Below are positions 46,906-58,975 of a stretch of DNA of 64,000 nucleotides, piece after piece; position 1 is the stretch's first letter; every line of letters begins with the position of its first letter. The notes beneath the pieces were generated by a model. It was not told where the DNA came from. It saw only the letters and a program-made list of their open reading frames with translations, and did not search any database. The position numbers and the translations under genes were made by a program. The stretch is taken from positions 2,170,001 through 2,234,000 of the forward strand of contig JAQFVV010012497.1 in NCBI GenBank assembly GCA_028023455.1, given 5' to 3'. This DNA comes from Epiperipatus broadwayi. Its lineage: Eukaryota > Onychophora > Udeonychophora > Euonychophora > Peripatidae.

Positions 46906-49226
46906 TAACCTTAATGCAATCAATAATCTTTTCTAATATCAGACCTTTTCCATTGTAAAACTGTAATAAATACAATTTGAAAGGTGGATTCTGATTTTAG
47001 TTAGTTCATATTTAACTGTATTTAGTATTTTTCCAATCTGACTGTTTTATTTGCTTTCTATCTTTGTTTATCATCTTATTAAATGATCTAAGTATATGAT
47101 ATGATTTAAAAATAACATAAAATTGGAAATGATCTCAGAAATGCTTTAAAATTTATTTAAATAAAAAGTTTACGTAAATATTTAATAAGTGAATTCATTT
47201 TTTTTTTTTTAAATAATGGAATGGATATATATTTCTGTTATATTATTCCAATTAATATCAAGTTTTCAGTTAATGGAGTTCTAGTGCTTATCTGTTTTGT
47301 TAGAAGATATATATTATAAAGCACACATACCTCTATAGTACTAAATTAAAAATATATTTTAAACATTACCAAATACTACCATAACAGAGGTAAATGGTTC
47401 AAACTACCATAACTTATATATTTTGGCTAAGATAAACTGCCAGTATCAAAAGCTAGATTAGAAACCAGACACTTGTTCTCTATATTAACATAATGGTAGG
47501 ATGATAGTAGTAATTTGCTTCAGTCAAAATGCACTTACTACATAGTTTTTCAATGTTTACTTTATTATGATAGCAATTGATAATATTTAAAATACACTAT
47601 ACTTCTAATTTAGCACTGTAGAGTCAGAAGGAATTAGTGCATTCATAAACATTATATACACACATATATATGCATACATAAACTTCTCAAGATGTAATCG
47701 TTTGTTGCAGTATTTAAACATGGATTTTATTAATAACAAAAAAAGTCATCCGATTTTCTTTTTTAGTTACATCATAATAATTTATGTGTTAAAAAAAATG
47801 CATTTAGGCCAGGTTTGTTTGCATTTAGCATGAAGTCGTATTTCTTAGAACGAACTAATTTTAAAATGACAGCAGTTTGCATGCCAAAAAAAAAACACAG
47901 GAATGGAAAAAAAAGCGCTCATTCCTTTTTTTTTCCATCTTGAAGAATTATATTATCAATAACAATGTTCAAATAAAAAACAAAGAGTCAATCATAAACT
48001 TTTGGGGATGAAATATCAACAGAAACATGTCACTAAATTGATTAAAAAGTGTTAAATTTACATGTTTTATTTTTATAATTAATTTCGGTATGGGTGGTGT
48101 CATTTCACTTACAAAGGTAAGAAAAATTGTACAAATGGTCAAGCACTTTAATTTTTTCCTTCTTTTTGTTATGATTTTATTTCATAATTGTATTGGAATT
48201 GCAAGTGATATATATGCAACTGGAAATTTTAAGTAGATATATATTTATAATACACTGTGCATATCAAACACTTATTTTTATTTTGATATAGCATCTTTAA
48301 ACTGCAATTATAATAAATAGATAAAATTTCTAATTGTATAACAATACTTACAAACAATATACTTAATGAAGTAAAATATGTTTTTTTAAAAAAGAACTGA
48401 TTATAAAGTTTGTGATTGTTACAAAGCCATGAATTAAAAAAACTAGACAAATTAAAAATAAAATAAAAACATTGTGTTCATATCAAGCAAGTTCTTTACA
48501 AGTATTTATTAAATTGCATGTTTTTTTAAAAATATATATATTTTAATTTGTTTGTGAATTGAAAATTAAATTTTGAAAAATGTTATCATTCATGTTAAAA
48601 TAAGTATTTGATGATCATAAAAATATGAAGTCATTAGTTTAGTAATCTTGTATAAATTGAAAAAGGATAGCTGAATATCAGCAAATTAATGATATTGCAA
48701 CTATATTATATCTATTATTTTTTTAAAAAATGTAAAAGATTAGATTAGATTTTTTTTAATAAACTGGCAACGCTTGCTTTTTTAAAAATCGCTTTTTTTA
48801 AACAACAAAAAAGAGAATATCTATATCACATACATTTACATATGTTAGATATGAATAATAGAAGCATAACTTTTTAGTAACTTTAATATTCTATTTTTTT
48901 TAATCTTCAGTAAATCATTAATATATAATTATTTTAAAATCAAGTTGTTATTCTTTTGTTTTATTTTTAAATTACCTTGATTTAGAGACTAACTTAAGTT
49001 TAGTGACCTTGGAGGATTTATATTCAGTAAGCTTTCCAGTGAACCTTTTTTTATTATTATTATGTAAAGATTTTATTAATGATAATAACAGATGAATAAA
49101 AATGAGCAATGAAAAAGTTAAGTTCGCACCACAAAATAAATATAATACATTGAAATAACAAATATTAGTCATTAATAAATTCCACTGATATCACTCTAAA
49201 AATTATTTAGATAGGAAGTCAAATTC
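46906..49226. other. AT-rich DNA, small CpG cluster near 47.7-48.1 kb
   Basis: Between about 47,690 and 48,090 there are several CG dinucleotides and 36-codon frames on both strands (plus from the ATG at 47,831; minus starting MQTAVILKLVRSKKYDF). A donor-like ACAAAG|GTAAGA is at 48,116/48,117. The evidence does not settle on a strand, so I make no gene call. Confidence 0.35.
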
Positions 49227-49346
49227 TGATAATGTCTATTACTTTAAATGTTATAAATCTTGATGCACTCTCACACAGTAAGAGTTTAAAAAAACTTAGC
49301 ATGGTCGGTGGAAGTTGGTGTATTTATAGAAATGCAATCTAAACCT
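49227..49346. repeat. shortened copy of the 5.4-5.9 kb foldback element
   Basis: CTATTACTTTAAATGTTATAAATC, GCACTCTCACACAGTAAGAG and TTTAAAAAAACTTA match the left arm of the 5.4 kb element; then GCATGGTC...GTTGGTGTATTTATAGAAATG matches the start of the right arm. The middle is missing, leaving a small hairpin. Confidence 0.6.
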
Positions 49347-52300
49347 AATCCAAAATTATATCATTACACAGACTTGTAACATATACATAAATAGTTTATT
49401 ATTTTATAAAAAATTGAAGCATATATACATAATTAAATTTTTAAAAAAATTATCATTAAATATAAAAGATAAGGGATGCCGCATTGGTCATAAAGTATGA
49501 AATATAACAGATGCATTAGGGATTGACTTTTTTTTCTAATTGAGTTTCATAACATCAGAGTGTGAGATTACCTATTTGTGAAAAGCAGCCAGTCTTAGTG
49601 ATGCTAAATATCAATTAGACTGGAATAAATATAATATTTCTGCAGGATACCTGCTGCAGACATTTATATAGGATTAAAATCTGAAAATAAAATATTGTTT
49701 AGAGCAACAGAACCTTAAAAAAGGCTTAAAAAATTTTCCAGCCAGTTACAGCACATATAGTGAAACTGCTCATGAAATTTCTCATTTAAAACAACATACC
49801 ACACTTGTATCTAGTCAATATTCTACTAGTACTTATAAATCACTAGATTACATCTAGATAAAGTTTGGTAATAAATAGTAACATTTAGAGAACATATTGC
49901 TGAAAAAAATATTAAAGATGATCAAAACTTCAAAAGAGCAGCCAATATGAGAGTTTAACAAAATTACATCTCTTGACATTCTGTAAACAAGAATTCAGTA
50001 GTTGATGATCAAACATAAAAAGAGGAAGAAATATACAGAAGCATTATAATAATGATATAAAAATCAATTATGCTAAGGAACTGCCAATAAAGAAATATTC
50101 AATCAAATGAATTGGTAGCATTACATCAGAAATTTCATTAAATACTAAAAAAAAAAAAAACATTAAATGCAATCTAAATGATACCACATAATATTGATAA
50201 ACTTTATAGAGTATTGAATGAGTCAATGTTTTAAAATTTCATATACTGAATAGTATATAAACAATATATACTAAAAATAAAATGTGAGCTATTCTGTACT
50301 AATTTATGTCATTCACTAGACACTTGGAACAAAAATATAGTAGATAAAACAGGCTCATTGCAGTATATAATACATTATTCGAAGTTATAGGCCCTTACAA
50401 GCATCATACGAAAACAGTTTGAAAGTTAAACAGTAAAGCAAATGGCTGACTAAATTTAATATTAAATCACAATTTATACATATTTGCAAATATTTTATGT
50501 CCTTTATATGAACTTTTATAAGTAATAAAAGTCAATTGGTATGATAATATTAACATATAATCATGTGATACATAAGCCTAACATTAGTCCCATAATCGAC
50601 ATTTCATCTGCAATAAATAATAGTGATTTTCCCATACTAGAATCAATAGTTGTAAATATCAAGTGCAATGGACATCAGATAGTACACGGTCACTGGAAAA
50701 AAAAAAGCAGGAACCAATCATAGTGAGAATGCTGTACTGCTATCAAATATGAATTCATTTTGTAATTAACTTATTTTTGCTTTATTCTAAAAGTGTCTCT
50801 ACAGGAGTATAAATTTTCCATTGTTCATTCAATCCTAAAAGAGAGAAATAACATCTGCCTAACAAATACCTACACTGAACAATTCTGAAGTGAAAATAGA
50901 AAAATCAACATTAATTAATATCTTGATTTAAAAAAAGTTCTTGCACAAGATCAGTCTGAAAGATGAAATAAAAAGACAGCTGCGTCAGACACTAAATTAC
51001 AATATGTACTAAAATGAGGTATAATATTTTAACAGTGTTAGTAGCACAAAAATATTTAAATAAAATTTAAAGACAGTTTTGAAGGTGTAATTAATGGAAA
51101 AAATAATCTCTCTTCTCTTTAATCAATAATCCTTCAAATCTCTTAATAAATTTTTCATTCACTTTTATATTTTTCTTAAATAATGTTTTATAGAAAGCAA
51201 AATTTAATAGTGTCATCAATTTGAATCTCAATTTATTTTTATGCAAAATAGAATACTATGCAGCTTTTGGATAATTAATTTACTTTTCCTACAAGCTCCA
51301 TAAAGCAACACTTTTCTTACCATATTTATTTATTAAAACTTAATTAAAAGAGAAGGCTTAATTCCCACCCACCTCTCTCTTGCTAACTGAATACAAAAAT
51401 ATGCAAGAACAGATATCAAGAAAAATCAATGGTTGAAAACAGATAAATGTACTTATTGTAAATGTAAAATCTAACGTTTACAAACAATATCAAAGATCAC
51501 TTAAAATCATTAACAATAATTTCTATAGAAAAGATTGTATTTAAAACAATAAATGATAGAGAAGCTAACAAGTTATTTGCTGCAACAAAAACCGGAAGAA
51601 TGATTTAACAAGACTTTTTTTTAATCCTGTGAGCATGTGTGTGTTTTAAAATATATTTTTGTTTATTTACTAATATTTTTACTTCTTACATCCACTGCTC
51701 TGACCAGTAGACCATTTTAAATAAACAGGTAAAAAAATACTCTTTTTTAATATGGTTGAGATTTATATATAAAAAAAATTCACTATATAATAAAAACTGG
51801 TATGAGATAATTTATAAAGAAATTTTTGCAAAATGGAATTGAGTTATATATAGTGGCATATTCATGCAAATAATTTTAAACTGTCCAGAAAAAATTGATC
51901 TATATAATAAAAATTAAATTAATACATTTTTATAGACAATAATGTTGCAAAATCTCAGATTTAACTGCAAATCATCATTTGTACTGAGAAAATTATTTTA
52001 TGCATTGTTTTAGACACTCTCAATCAATTAGTATGGATCAGTTTCTCAAGAGGACTTCTAATTGTTACTTTGATATAACATCATATTTAATAAAAAAAAG
52101 TAGTAATGATAACATTGAAGAGCAAATAATTATGAAAGAACATGTAAGAATATTTAATAAATAAATTAAAGTTGCAAAATTTGAAAATCATATTGCTTTT
52201 CCCCAAAATGATGGCAATAATATTTGATGTTGCTAGAAGATCAATTGAAACTGAAAATGGTTGAAAAAGATAGACTGTATAAATAATTACTTTTCTATAA

Positions 52301-52624
52301 ATTTCAAATTTATTATAAGAATAAATCTTTATATATACGAATAAGCTATTTTTCATATAATTTATATTTATTTTTGTAAATTTCAAATTTTATGTAGAAT
52401 CAAATTTGTTTAAATAGGTACATTTAATTGCATCAGAGTAACTTTACATCGTATAAAATATCTAATAACTCACTGTAGGACAAAGCCCCCCCCCCCCACA
52501 ACTCCTCATGGATGAACAACATAGCTAAATACCTAATTACTGATCAATGCCAATGTTAGTCAAATTGGGTATACATCAATTACTGGAAAGAAGAAATCTA
52601 AGCTTGCTAAAAGAAATTTCATTT
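49347..52624. other. AT-rich DNA, no supported gene
   Basis: The minus frame at 52,087-52,386 (99 codons) and the plus frame at 50,541-50,723 are low-complexity and lack context. A C12 run lies at 52486-52497. Confidence 0.4.
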
Positions 52625-52684
52625 AATCAGGATTTGAACTCTAGGTTGTTAGCATGGTAGATTATGCACTACCACTGCATCAGG
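52625..52684 (-). repeat. tRNA-derived SINE head
   Basis: On the minus strand: A-box-like GATGCAGTGGTAGTGC and B-box-like AGAGTTCAAATCC at tRNA spacing. Old SINE; not a functional tRNA. The 100-codon plus frame beginning at 52,654 starts inside it and is not supported. Confidence 0.5.
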
Positions 52685-52987
52685 AAATACTAATAATCTT
52701 TTTACTAATTTTAAAAGACCAGTTTTTTAGATTTGCCTCATACATCAAAATTCATCAGCCGGGTACTGTTTTCACTGCCTCTTCACAGAATTTTTTTTTA
52801 AGTGTCATGATATATAATATACACACTCGCATTAATCTAGAACACACAAACACAAAATTTATTTTGTTAACATATTTGGGAGTATTTTTCCAAGTCTTTA
52901 ATTTCTTTTTAACACTTACGGTTAAGCGATATAATATTAATTTAAAACAGTCTTAAAAAATCATCAATAAACAGATAGATAACTTAC

Positions 52988-53061
52988 CTTTATTAAACAA
53001 GAGTTGAAAACTTTCGCATGCTTTTAATTTAAAAAAATTACTCTGGAAATTTTCGCAAACT
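52988..53061 (-). other. candidate minus-strand first exon with initiator, in a CpG cluster
   Basis: On the minus strand a TCAGT initiator (plus positions 53063-53059) is followed 70 bases later by a strong donor, TAAAG|GTAAGT (exon end 52988). The short exon has an ATG (about 53,021-53,019) with only an eight-codon frame, so it would be 5' UTR. The 400 bases around it (53,005-53,395) contain about ten CG dinucleotides, in contrast to almost none on either side. No TATA box is evident. A minus-strand gene would then extend leftward from here. Confidence 0.35.
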
Positions 53062-53063
53062 GA

Positions 53064-53400
53064 ACAGAGCGAAAAAAGAGAAGGCGACCAGGATACATTG
53101 CAGTGTGCAGCAGCAATAAATGAATTTTAAATTAAAAAAATAAGACTGTGTTTGTACCGCGCAGTGTTAAAATTATCCAACAGTAACTTTAGAAAGTTCA
53201 GAAACAATTTTTTAACGTTATGAATGAGAATCATTTTTTTTTTTTTTAAAAGAAAAAAAAGGGGGAAGGCGTTATGACAATCAGAGAGTAAAAGAACCAA
53301 CCAAACCAGTTCAGACCTATTAAATTTACCTACTCCCCTAGAGTAACTAGGCAACAGAATATTAATTGCAAACGAGTTTTACTTCTTAATGCGTAAACAA
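53064..53400 (-). promoter_or_regulatory. CpG-rich putative promoter region
   Basis: Sequence upstream of the candidate minus-strand start, with GCG and CGC-containing patches (ACCGCGCAG, GGCGTTATG, AGGCGACC). The 75-codon minus frame at 53,127-53,354 lies in it but has no splice context. I infer a regulatory role only from CG content and position. Confidence 0.3.
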
Positions 53401-53829
53401 TAATAAATATAAAACTTTTTTCTTATGAATAAAAAAAAAAAATCTTTTTATCAAATTAGACAGAATATTTCTTTCAATTTTTCAAAGACAATTTTGTTTA
53501 TTCAATTTAGCATGATTTGCCTTATTATTATGATTAAAAAAAAAAAAATTGTACAGAAATATTGGGCCCAAAATTTGGTATGCAATTCAAATGATGCTAT
53601 TGCATAAGCTATACTGTTTATTATTATTATAATTAATTTTTAATTATTATGCCGCCTTTTCTATTTATTAATGAAGTAACTCTCCCCCAATAGTTTGTTG
53701 CAGTGGTAAACTGGGGACTCCGAACGTCATCTCATTGTTTTTCTTGTAATACCATGATTTCTATTCCAAATTACTAAGCTGAATGGCTGATATTCAATTC
53801 TTGTAACTGCATTTATTTTGCTATCTGCA
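53401..53829. other. AT-rich DNA, nothing recognised
   Basis: A plus-strand acceptor-like TTTGTTGCAG at about 53,702 is followed by 14 open codons (GKLGTPNVISLFFL). This is too short to call. Confidence 0.35.
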
Positions 53830-54560
53830 TATAGTACTTTAATAAATTCTTTGGAGTATTCCTAAAAATTAGGGATACTAACTTTATTTGCTTTTGTTTT
53901 AACATATACCTTTCATCTTGGTAACAAATGAAAAATTTCTAATGTTGAAACTATTAAGTGCATTGCTATCTTGAAATACATACTCTATTTGAAAAAAAAA
54001 AAGTAATACATACTTTCTTTGTTAAAATATAATTCAACTCTGCTGCATTTTGACTTGAATATTGAGATAGCCATTTTTTTTAATTATTAAAAAAAAGGAA
54101 TTCATATGTTTTCCTTCTCAGCAAATTCCATAATTTTATATTCTTATTCCTGCTTTTACAATAAAATTTACCTTTAGTCATTTTCATCTTCCAAATACTT
54201 TGTCAATTACTTTTTCAAAATTTCATATAACAAATTTAAAATGTGTCTGGTTCAGTCAAAAATATTCTGAATATCAATAAAAAGTATTCAATTTCTTCAT
54301 AAGAATAAGATCCAACATGAAAAATATTACTGGTATGTTTCAAGATTATATTTCTTAGCTGTAGTCTTTCACATATTCCCTAATTAGATCAGAAAATGCC
54401 TTGTAAAAAATATTAAAAAGCTTGTCAGTAACTTAAGATATAGTTCCATTACCTAAAAACTTTGTTTCAAATCAAGTTCAACCAACCTATAATCTTAAAG
54501 TTATGACATAGAAGATGGAATTCTTACAAGGTTGCAAACAAATTTCTTTTTCCAGATACA
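53830..54560 (-). pseudogene. non-LTR retrotransposon AP-endonuclease domain, decayed (second copy)
   Basis: On the minus strand, from high to low coordinate, fragments follow the LINE endonuclease order: FSDLIREYV-like strand (about 54,420), YSYEEIEYFLLIFRIFL (about 54,310), EYKIMEFAEKENI with a following aromatic strand (about 54,130-54,100), then RVELYFNKESMYY and FKIAMHLIVSTLEIF (about 54,040-53,930), which correspond to the C-terminal strands. Several frameshifts and stops break it. The helix EFAEKEN is the clearest piece. It resembles the copy at 27.4-28.1 kb in domain order. Confidence 0.5.
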
Positions 54561-55759
54561 ATAGTCAGCTGAATTTGATCTTTGTAGAACCAACTGGATG
54601 TTCATCACCAGATTTAGAACAACAGTGCCTCATATGCTTCATAAATGGAATTTATCACACTGATTTATATAAATGTGGATAAACACAAATTATAAAATAA
54701 TTAATTAATGACTAGACAATCCATGACTACAGTGGCAGAATTGAAGATTTTAATAAAGCCACAGCCAATTCTATATTGTGGTTGGAATCTCTAAAGACTG
54801 CTTTATAATATTTGATTCATAGATAATCTGTCTAGAAAAGAACTTGTATGTAAATAATCAGAATTAGAGTTTGTTGTGCAACAATCTTAATTACTTTCCT
54901 CTGATATTTTCATAAAGCTAGATAGTAAGTTTATTTACCTGTCCCAATGTTGCCATCAATTAATACAAAGATTTTTTTACTTCATCAACTTTTATTTATA
55001 ATAAATTCTACTCCAATTAGTATTTCCAATATTTGTGCATTTACAATTTTTTAAATCAATTCTTTCTTCATAGTGATTTTAAAAATGGATTTATATAAGA
55101 TCTAAATATTAGAAACAGTAATGGTTTACATTTTATTATAAGTAAAAGATGAAAAACAAGCACTGTGGAGACTGGTAGCTTATAGTATGGAAAAGCAAAC
55201 TTAGTCATTCAATTTTCTAGGAAACACCAAATATGCGTAATTTAGGTTTTGTCATAAGTTCTAATTCTATAAAGACACAATAATCCATTTACATATGATA
55301 AATTTTCTACTAATATTGTAAATTTAACTCATTTAAAAAAAAGAAAAAAAAACTAATTACCAGGGATCAAATATGAAGTTATCATTGATGGCAACCCAGA
55401 TTCAAAAGCTGAACATTTTTAATACCATTCCAATCATTAAAATTTACTATTGCCTTGATTGATGAATTTACATCTCAGGAAAATGAATGCCAAATTTTTG
55501 TTTAAATAATATAGTAATGATTTATGAATTAAAATTAGCCTGGCACTCCAATATGTTTTTAAGCAAAACACCATCAAAATCACATAGCTCTTGATAATTA
55601 AACTTCACCAGATAATATTAAATATAATCAACATAAAAGTTATAAATCGTCCATATATAAATCCAGATAGAAAGAAATACATTATCTTCAAAAACTATTA
55701 CCAATGTCTCTGGCTAGAATCATATACTTTCAAGCTGAATACTAAAGTGCTTTCCTTAT
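54561..55759. other. AT-rich DNA between LINE remnants
   Basis: Probably contains further unreadable transposon debris (coding-like patches such as the minus-strand stretch near 55,730-55,790), but I cannot assign it. Confidence 0.3.
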
Positions 55760-56300
55760 TATCAACAGCAGTCACTTGCAAATAAATATGGTCATTCCAA
55801 TCCCCCCCCCCCCAAACGTTCACATATAGGACATGCTTTTCCATTATTCTGTTTATTTAATATTTTGTGATGCTGTCTTTTAATTTCTTCTGCAAAAAAC
55901 TTTTTTTCTGAAATATCTATATCTAATTGTACTTCCCCAATGTATTTTATCCTTACCCATATCTTCCCAATGAAAACAATTGAGATAATTTTTATAACAC
56001 AAATAGATTTGCTTCTCCCATGAAAATCATATTCAGGTTTAGTATAAAATACTTTTTTAAAGAAAATTTTATATTCTTCATTCATTTCACATGTCCAATC
56101 CAACAAAGATGTAATTTTGCAATAGTGGACACTATTACATCATGATTTGTCTTATAATTTTGCCATTGTATTTTCAAAATTTTATGGAGCAGTCTTAAAT
56201 GAAATTTTTCTAATGCTTTTATATTATATTAATAGAGTGTTCAAATCCCATTTATATACACTAAAAAATAATTACTCTTAATTGCAGTAATTATTTGATT
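55760..56300 (-). pseudogene. non-LTR retrotransposon reverse-transcriptase C-terminus with zinc-finger-like tail, decayed
   Basis: On the minus strand, frames joined across a few indels give IKALEKFHLRLLHKILKIQW, then KLHLCWIGHV, then ISEKKFFAEEIKRQHHKILN, then ACPICER. This order (L-E-x-F-H-x-R-x-L-x-x-I-L, L-x-W-x-G-H-V, a basic E-x-x-R-Q-x-x-x-K-helix, CPxC) is the post-polymerase region of a group of LINE ORF2 proteins that end in a C2H2-type finger. The second half of the finger is split by the C12 run at 55802-55813, after which RIGMTIF is readable in another frame. The 104-codon minus frame at 55,792-56,106 is part of this, not a separate gene. Confidence 0.6.
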
Positions 56301-57171
56301 ATAATAAAATACAATCAGCTTTCACCACATTCTTTTATCATGCAAACATTCACATAGTAATAACCAATGCAGTGATAAAAATATAGACAGTGGACATTTA
56401 AAAAGTTACCATAATATTTTTGAAAAAAAAAAAAGGGGGGGGGGGACAGGGGACATCATAATAGTGCTTAAAATGATTAATAATTATTAGAAGTAAAATC
56501 CATATCAAAGCAAAAAAAGAAAAAAACATATAAACACTGCAAAGAACAGTAACAATGAGGCAAATGGTTTGTTTAACTTTATGATTACTAAAAACCTATC
56601 AATAATAAATTAAATGAGGGAATGCAATATTTTGATGTCTAACTTGCAACCTGATGAAATTATATAAACTAAATAACAAATTCAAAGTCTTTTCCAATGT
56701 TTTTTTTTTTCTGATTACATTAATTGGTTTGAGAAAAAAGTTATTTTTTATTTTGATTAATTTATTTATTAATGGAATACGTGTTTTTTTGTTTTTTTTT
56801 TTAAAAAAAGATGAATATAATGTCTAAAGAATTTAATTAATAATATTCTCCCCCAATCAAATATCATGTTATAATATTCCAATGAGTCTTAAATTCACCA
56901 CAACCAGATATACAACTCTTAAATAAAAATTTAAAACCTAAGAAATATTTTGTTAAATTTAATGATTTAAACATCTAAAAGTATATTTCTATACGTGTTT
57001 AAGTATTTTATGTTTGTCTCCATATTCACAATAAGAATAAAATCATTAAAAACATTTTGGTTCATGCAATGCCATTCATTTTGAAATTTTAGAATACCGA
57101 CTGGCTACAGTAATGCAGTTATTCCTTCCTAAATGAATTGACTAACAATTTTACCTTTACATAAAATAATA
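56301..57171. other. AT-rich DNA
   Basis: Contains the A12-G11 junction at 56,423-56,445 and several T/A blocks. No gene or repeat arm recognised. Confidence 0.45.
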
Positions 57172-58210
57172 AATAACATTTGTCTAAATCGCACGTTGTT
57201 ATTAAATTAGTAATAATTGAAAGGTTGCTAGTCTTTCACATGCGCCTACCGTTGTCTTTCAGACAGCCAATCATTTTTTAAACAGCTGTCTTAAGAACGA
57301 TCAGGCCTTGACACATGACAGAGATTTTGATAAGAAAAGGATGATACCAACCTTTTCTCTACTTAACTTTTTATATATATAAGCCAGTCTTAAGCATCTT
57401 GGCCTGAAAGCTTGAAGATATAAACATATTCATTTATTACTCACTGAGTTTTTAATTTACAATATTACAGCGCAAAAACTTAGATTTACTACACCACAAT
57501 TTTCTTGATATTAATATAATTTATTAGCAATGTATGTAAATAACATTTGTCTAAATCGCATGTTGTTATTAAATTAGTAATAATTGAAAGGTTGCTAGTC
57601 TTTCACATGCACCTACTGAATATGTTTATATCTTCAAGCTTTCAGGCCAAGATGCTTAAGACTGACATATATATATAAAGTTAAGTAGAGAAAAGATTGG
57701 TATCATCCTTTTCTTATCAAAATCTCTGTCATGTGTCAAGGCCTGATCGTTCTTAAGACAGCTGTTTAAAATCTGATTGGCTGTCTGAGAGACAACGGTA
57801 GGTGCATGTGAAAGACTAGCAACCTTTCAATTATTATTAATTTAATAACAACATGCAATTTAGACAAATGTTATTTACATACGTTGCTGATAAATTACAT
57901 TAACATCAAGAAAATTGCAGTGTAGTAAATCTAAGATTTCACGCTGTAATATCATAAATTAAGAACTCAGTGAGTAATAAATGAATATGTTTATATCTTC
58001 AAGCTTTCAGGCCAAAATGCTTAAGATTGACTTATATATATATAAAGTTAAGTAGAGAAAAGGTTGGTATCATCATTTTCTTATCAAAATCTCTGTCATG
58101 TGTCAAGGCCTGATCGTTCTTAAGACAGCTGTTTAAAATCCGGTTGGCTGTCTGAGAGACAACAGTAGGCGCATGTGAAAGATTAGCAACCTTTCAATTA
58201 TTATTAATAA
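57172..58210. mobile_element. 1-kb head-to-head palindrome of a ~366-base repeat
   Basis: One full unit (57172-57537) and the first 80 bases of a second (57538-57617) lie on the plus strand. At 57617/57618 the orientation flips, and one full inverted unit (57618-57982) plus most of another (57983-58210) follow. Unit spacing is 367 and 365 bases. Each unit contains AATAACATTTGTCTAAATCG, CAGCTGTCTTAAGAACGATC, a TATATATATAAG-type TATA-like block and CTTAAGC...TTGGCCTGAAAGCTTGAAG. Tandem-plus-inverted ends are typical of Penelope-like elements, and the TATA-like block with a following AGTCTTAAG could be a promoter. No coding region adjoins. Confidence 0.7.
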
Positions 58211-58326
58211 AATAATAAATAAAATGAACAAAAACATTTTGTTTATTATCATCAAGTTCCCTATCATTATCAAATGGTCACCAGATAATATGTATTTACA
58301 TAAATTATTTTTGCAACTACATCATG

Positions 58327-58556
58327 CTAAATCATAAATTGCCAACATTGTCTGATGCAGTACTAGAACAGCTCACTCTAAAGTTCAAGGTCTATGGATT
58401 ACAAACAACCCAGCACATGAACCTCCCAAGCAATAAACCATTTGGTTGCAAAGCACAGTTTGGTGCAGCAATAGAGTGGAAGATGCTTGAGATCAAGACC
58501 CAAAAACTTCAGCCCAGATCTTCACTTCTTGGAAAATCCCAAGCAATAAAGCTTTA
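58327..58556. repeat. interspersed CCCAAGCAATAAA repeat, two units
   Basis: GAACCTCCCAAGCAATAAAC (about 58,419) and GGAAAATCCCAAGCAATAAA (about 58,530) end the two units. TTTGGTGCAGCAATAGAGTG lies between them. The 77-codon plus frame at 58,324-58,557 is the translation of the repeat and not a gene. Same family as at 18.6, 26.0, 26.7 and 42.3 kb. Confidence 0.65.
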
Positions 58557-58929
58557 AATTATTATTATTTAACCATAAATTTATGGATTTCATCACCAAA
58601 TTAAAAATTTTTTTAATACTTAAAATGATACTTTTTAGTGCTAAGATTTAAATATTTTTCAAAATAGCCTTAAAAGCTATTTTTACAGACTAACTAGTAA
58701 ATTTTATTAAAAAAATCAATTCTGCTCTACTTTCAGCCAAGCAAAGATGCTATTTCATAACACTAAGAAATAAGATCAAGTTATGAAATTCAAAAAGATT
58801 GAATAATTTAATGATTAACTTAAACAAAGAAACATTCACAGAATAGCAAAGTTTCTTTTTAAATAAAAAAAGAAGCTTTGAAAAGACTGTAGAACAGCCA
58901 AAACTATCCGTTATTTTTGGAAGTGTAGA

Positions 58930-58975
58930 ATGATATGTATATTCACACACACACACACATATATATATATGTCTG
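58930..58975. repeat. (CA)n(TA)n microsatellite
   Basis: CACACACACACACA followed by TATATATATATATG. Simple repeat. Confidence 0.9.

Noticed and set aside
52087-52386. Minus-strand open frame of 99 codons
   Set aside because: Composition of a chance AT-rich frame (F, I, K, N, Y); no motif.
52654-52956. Plus-strand open frame of 100 codons
   Set aside because: It starts within a SINE head, is hydrophobic and low-complexity, and has no promoter, splice or family support.
55792-56106. 104-codon minus frame as an independent protein with a CPIC metal site
   Set aside because: The flanking frames show it to be one piece of the C-terminal region of a decayed LINE ORF2.
58324-58557. 77-codon plus frame as a gene
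   Set aside because: It is the translation of the dispersed CCCAAGCAATAAA repeat.
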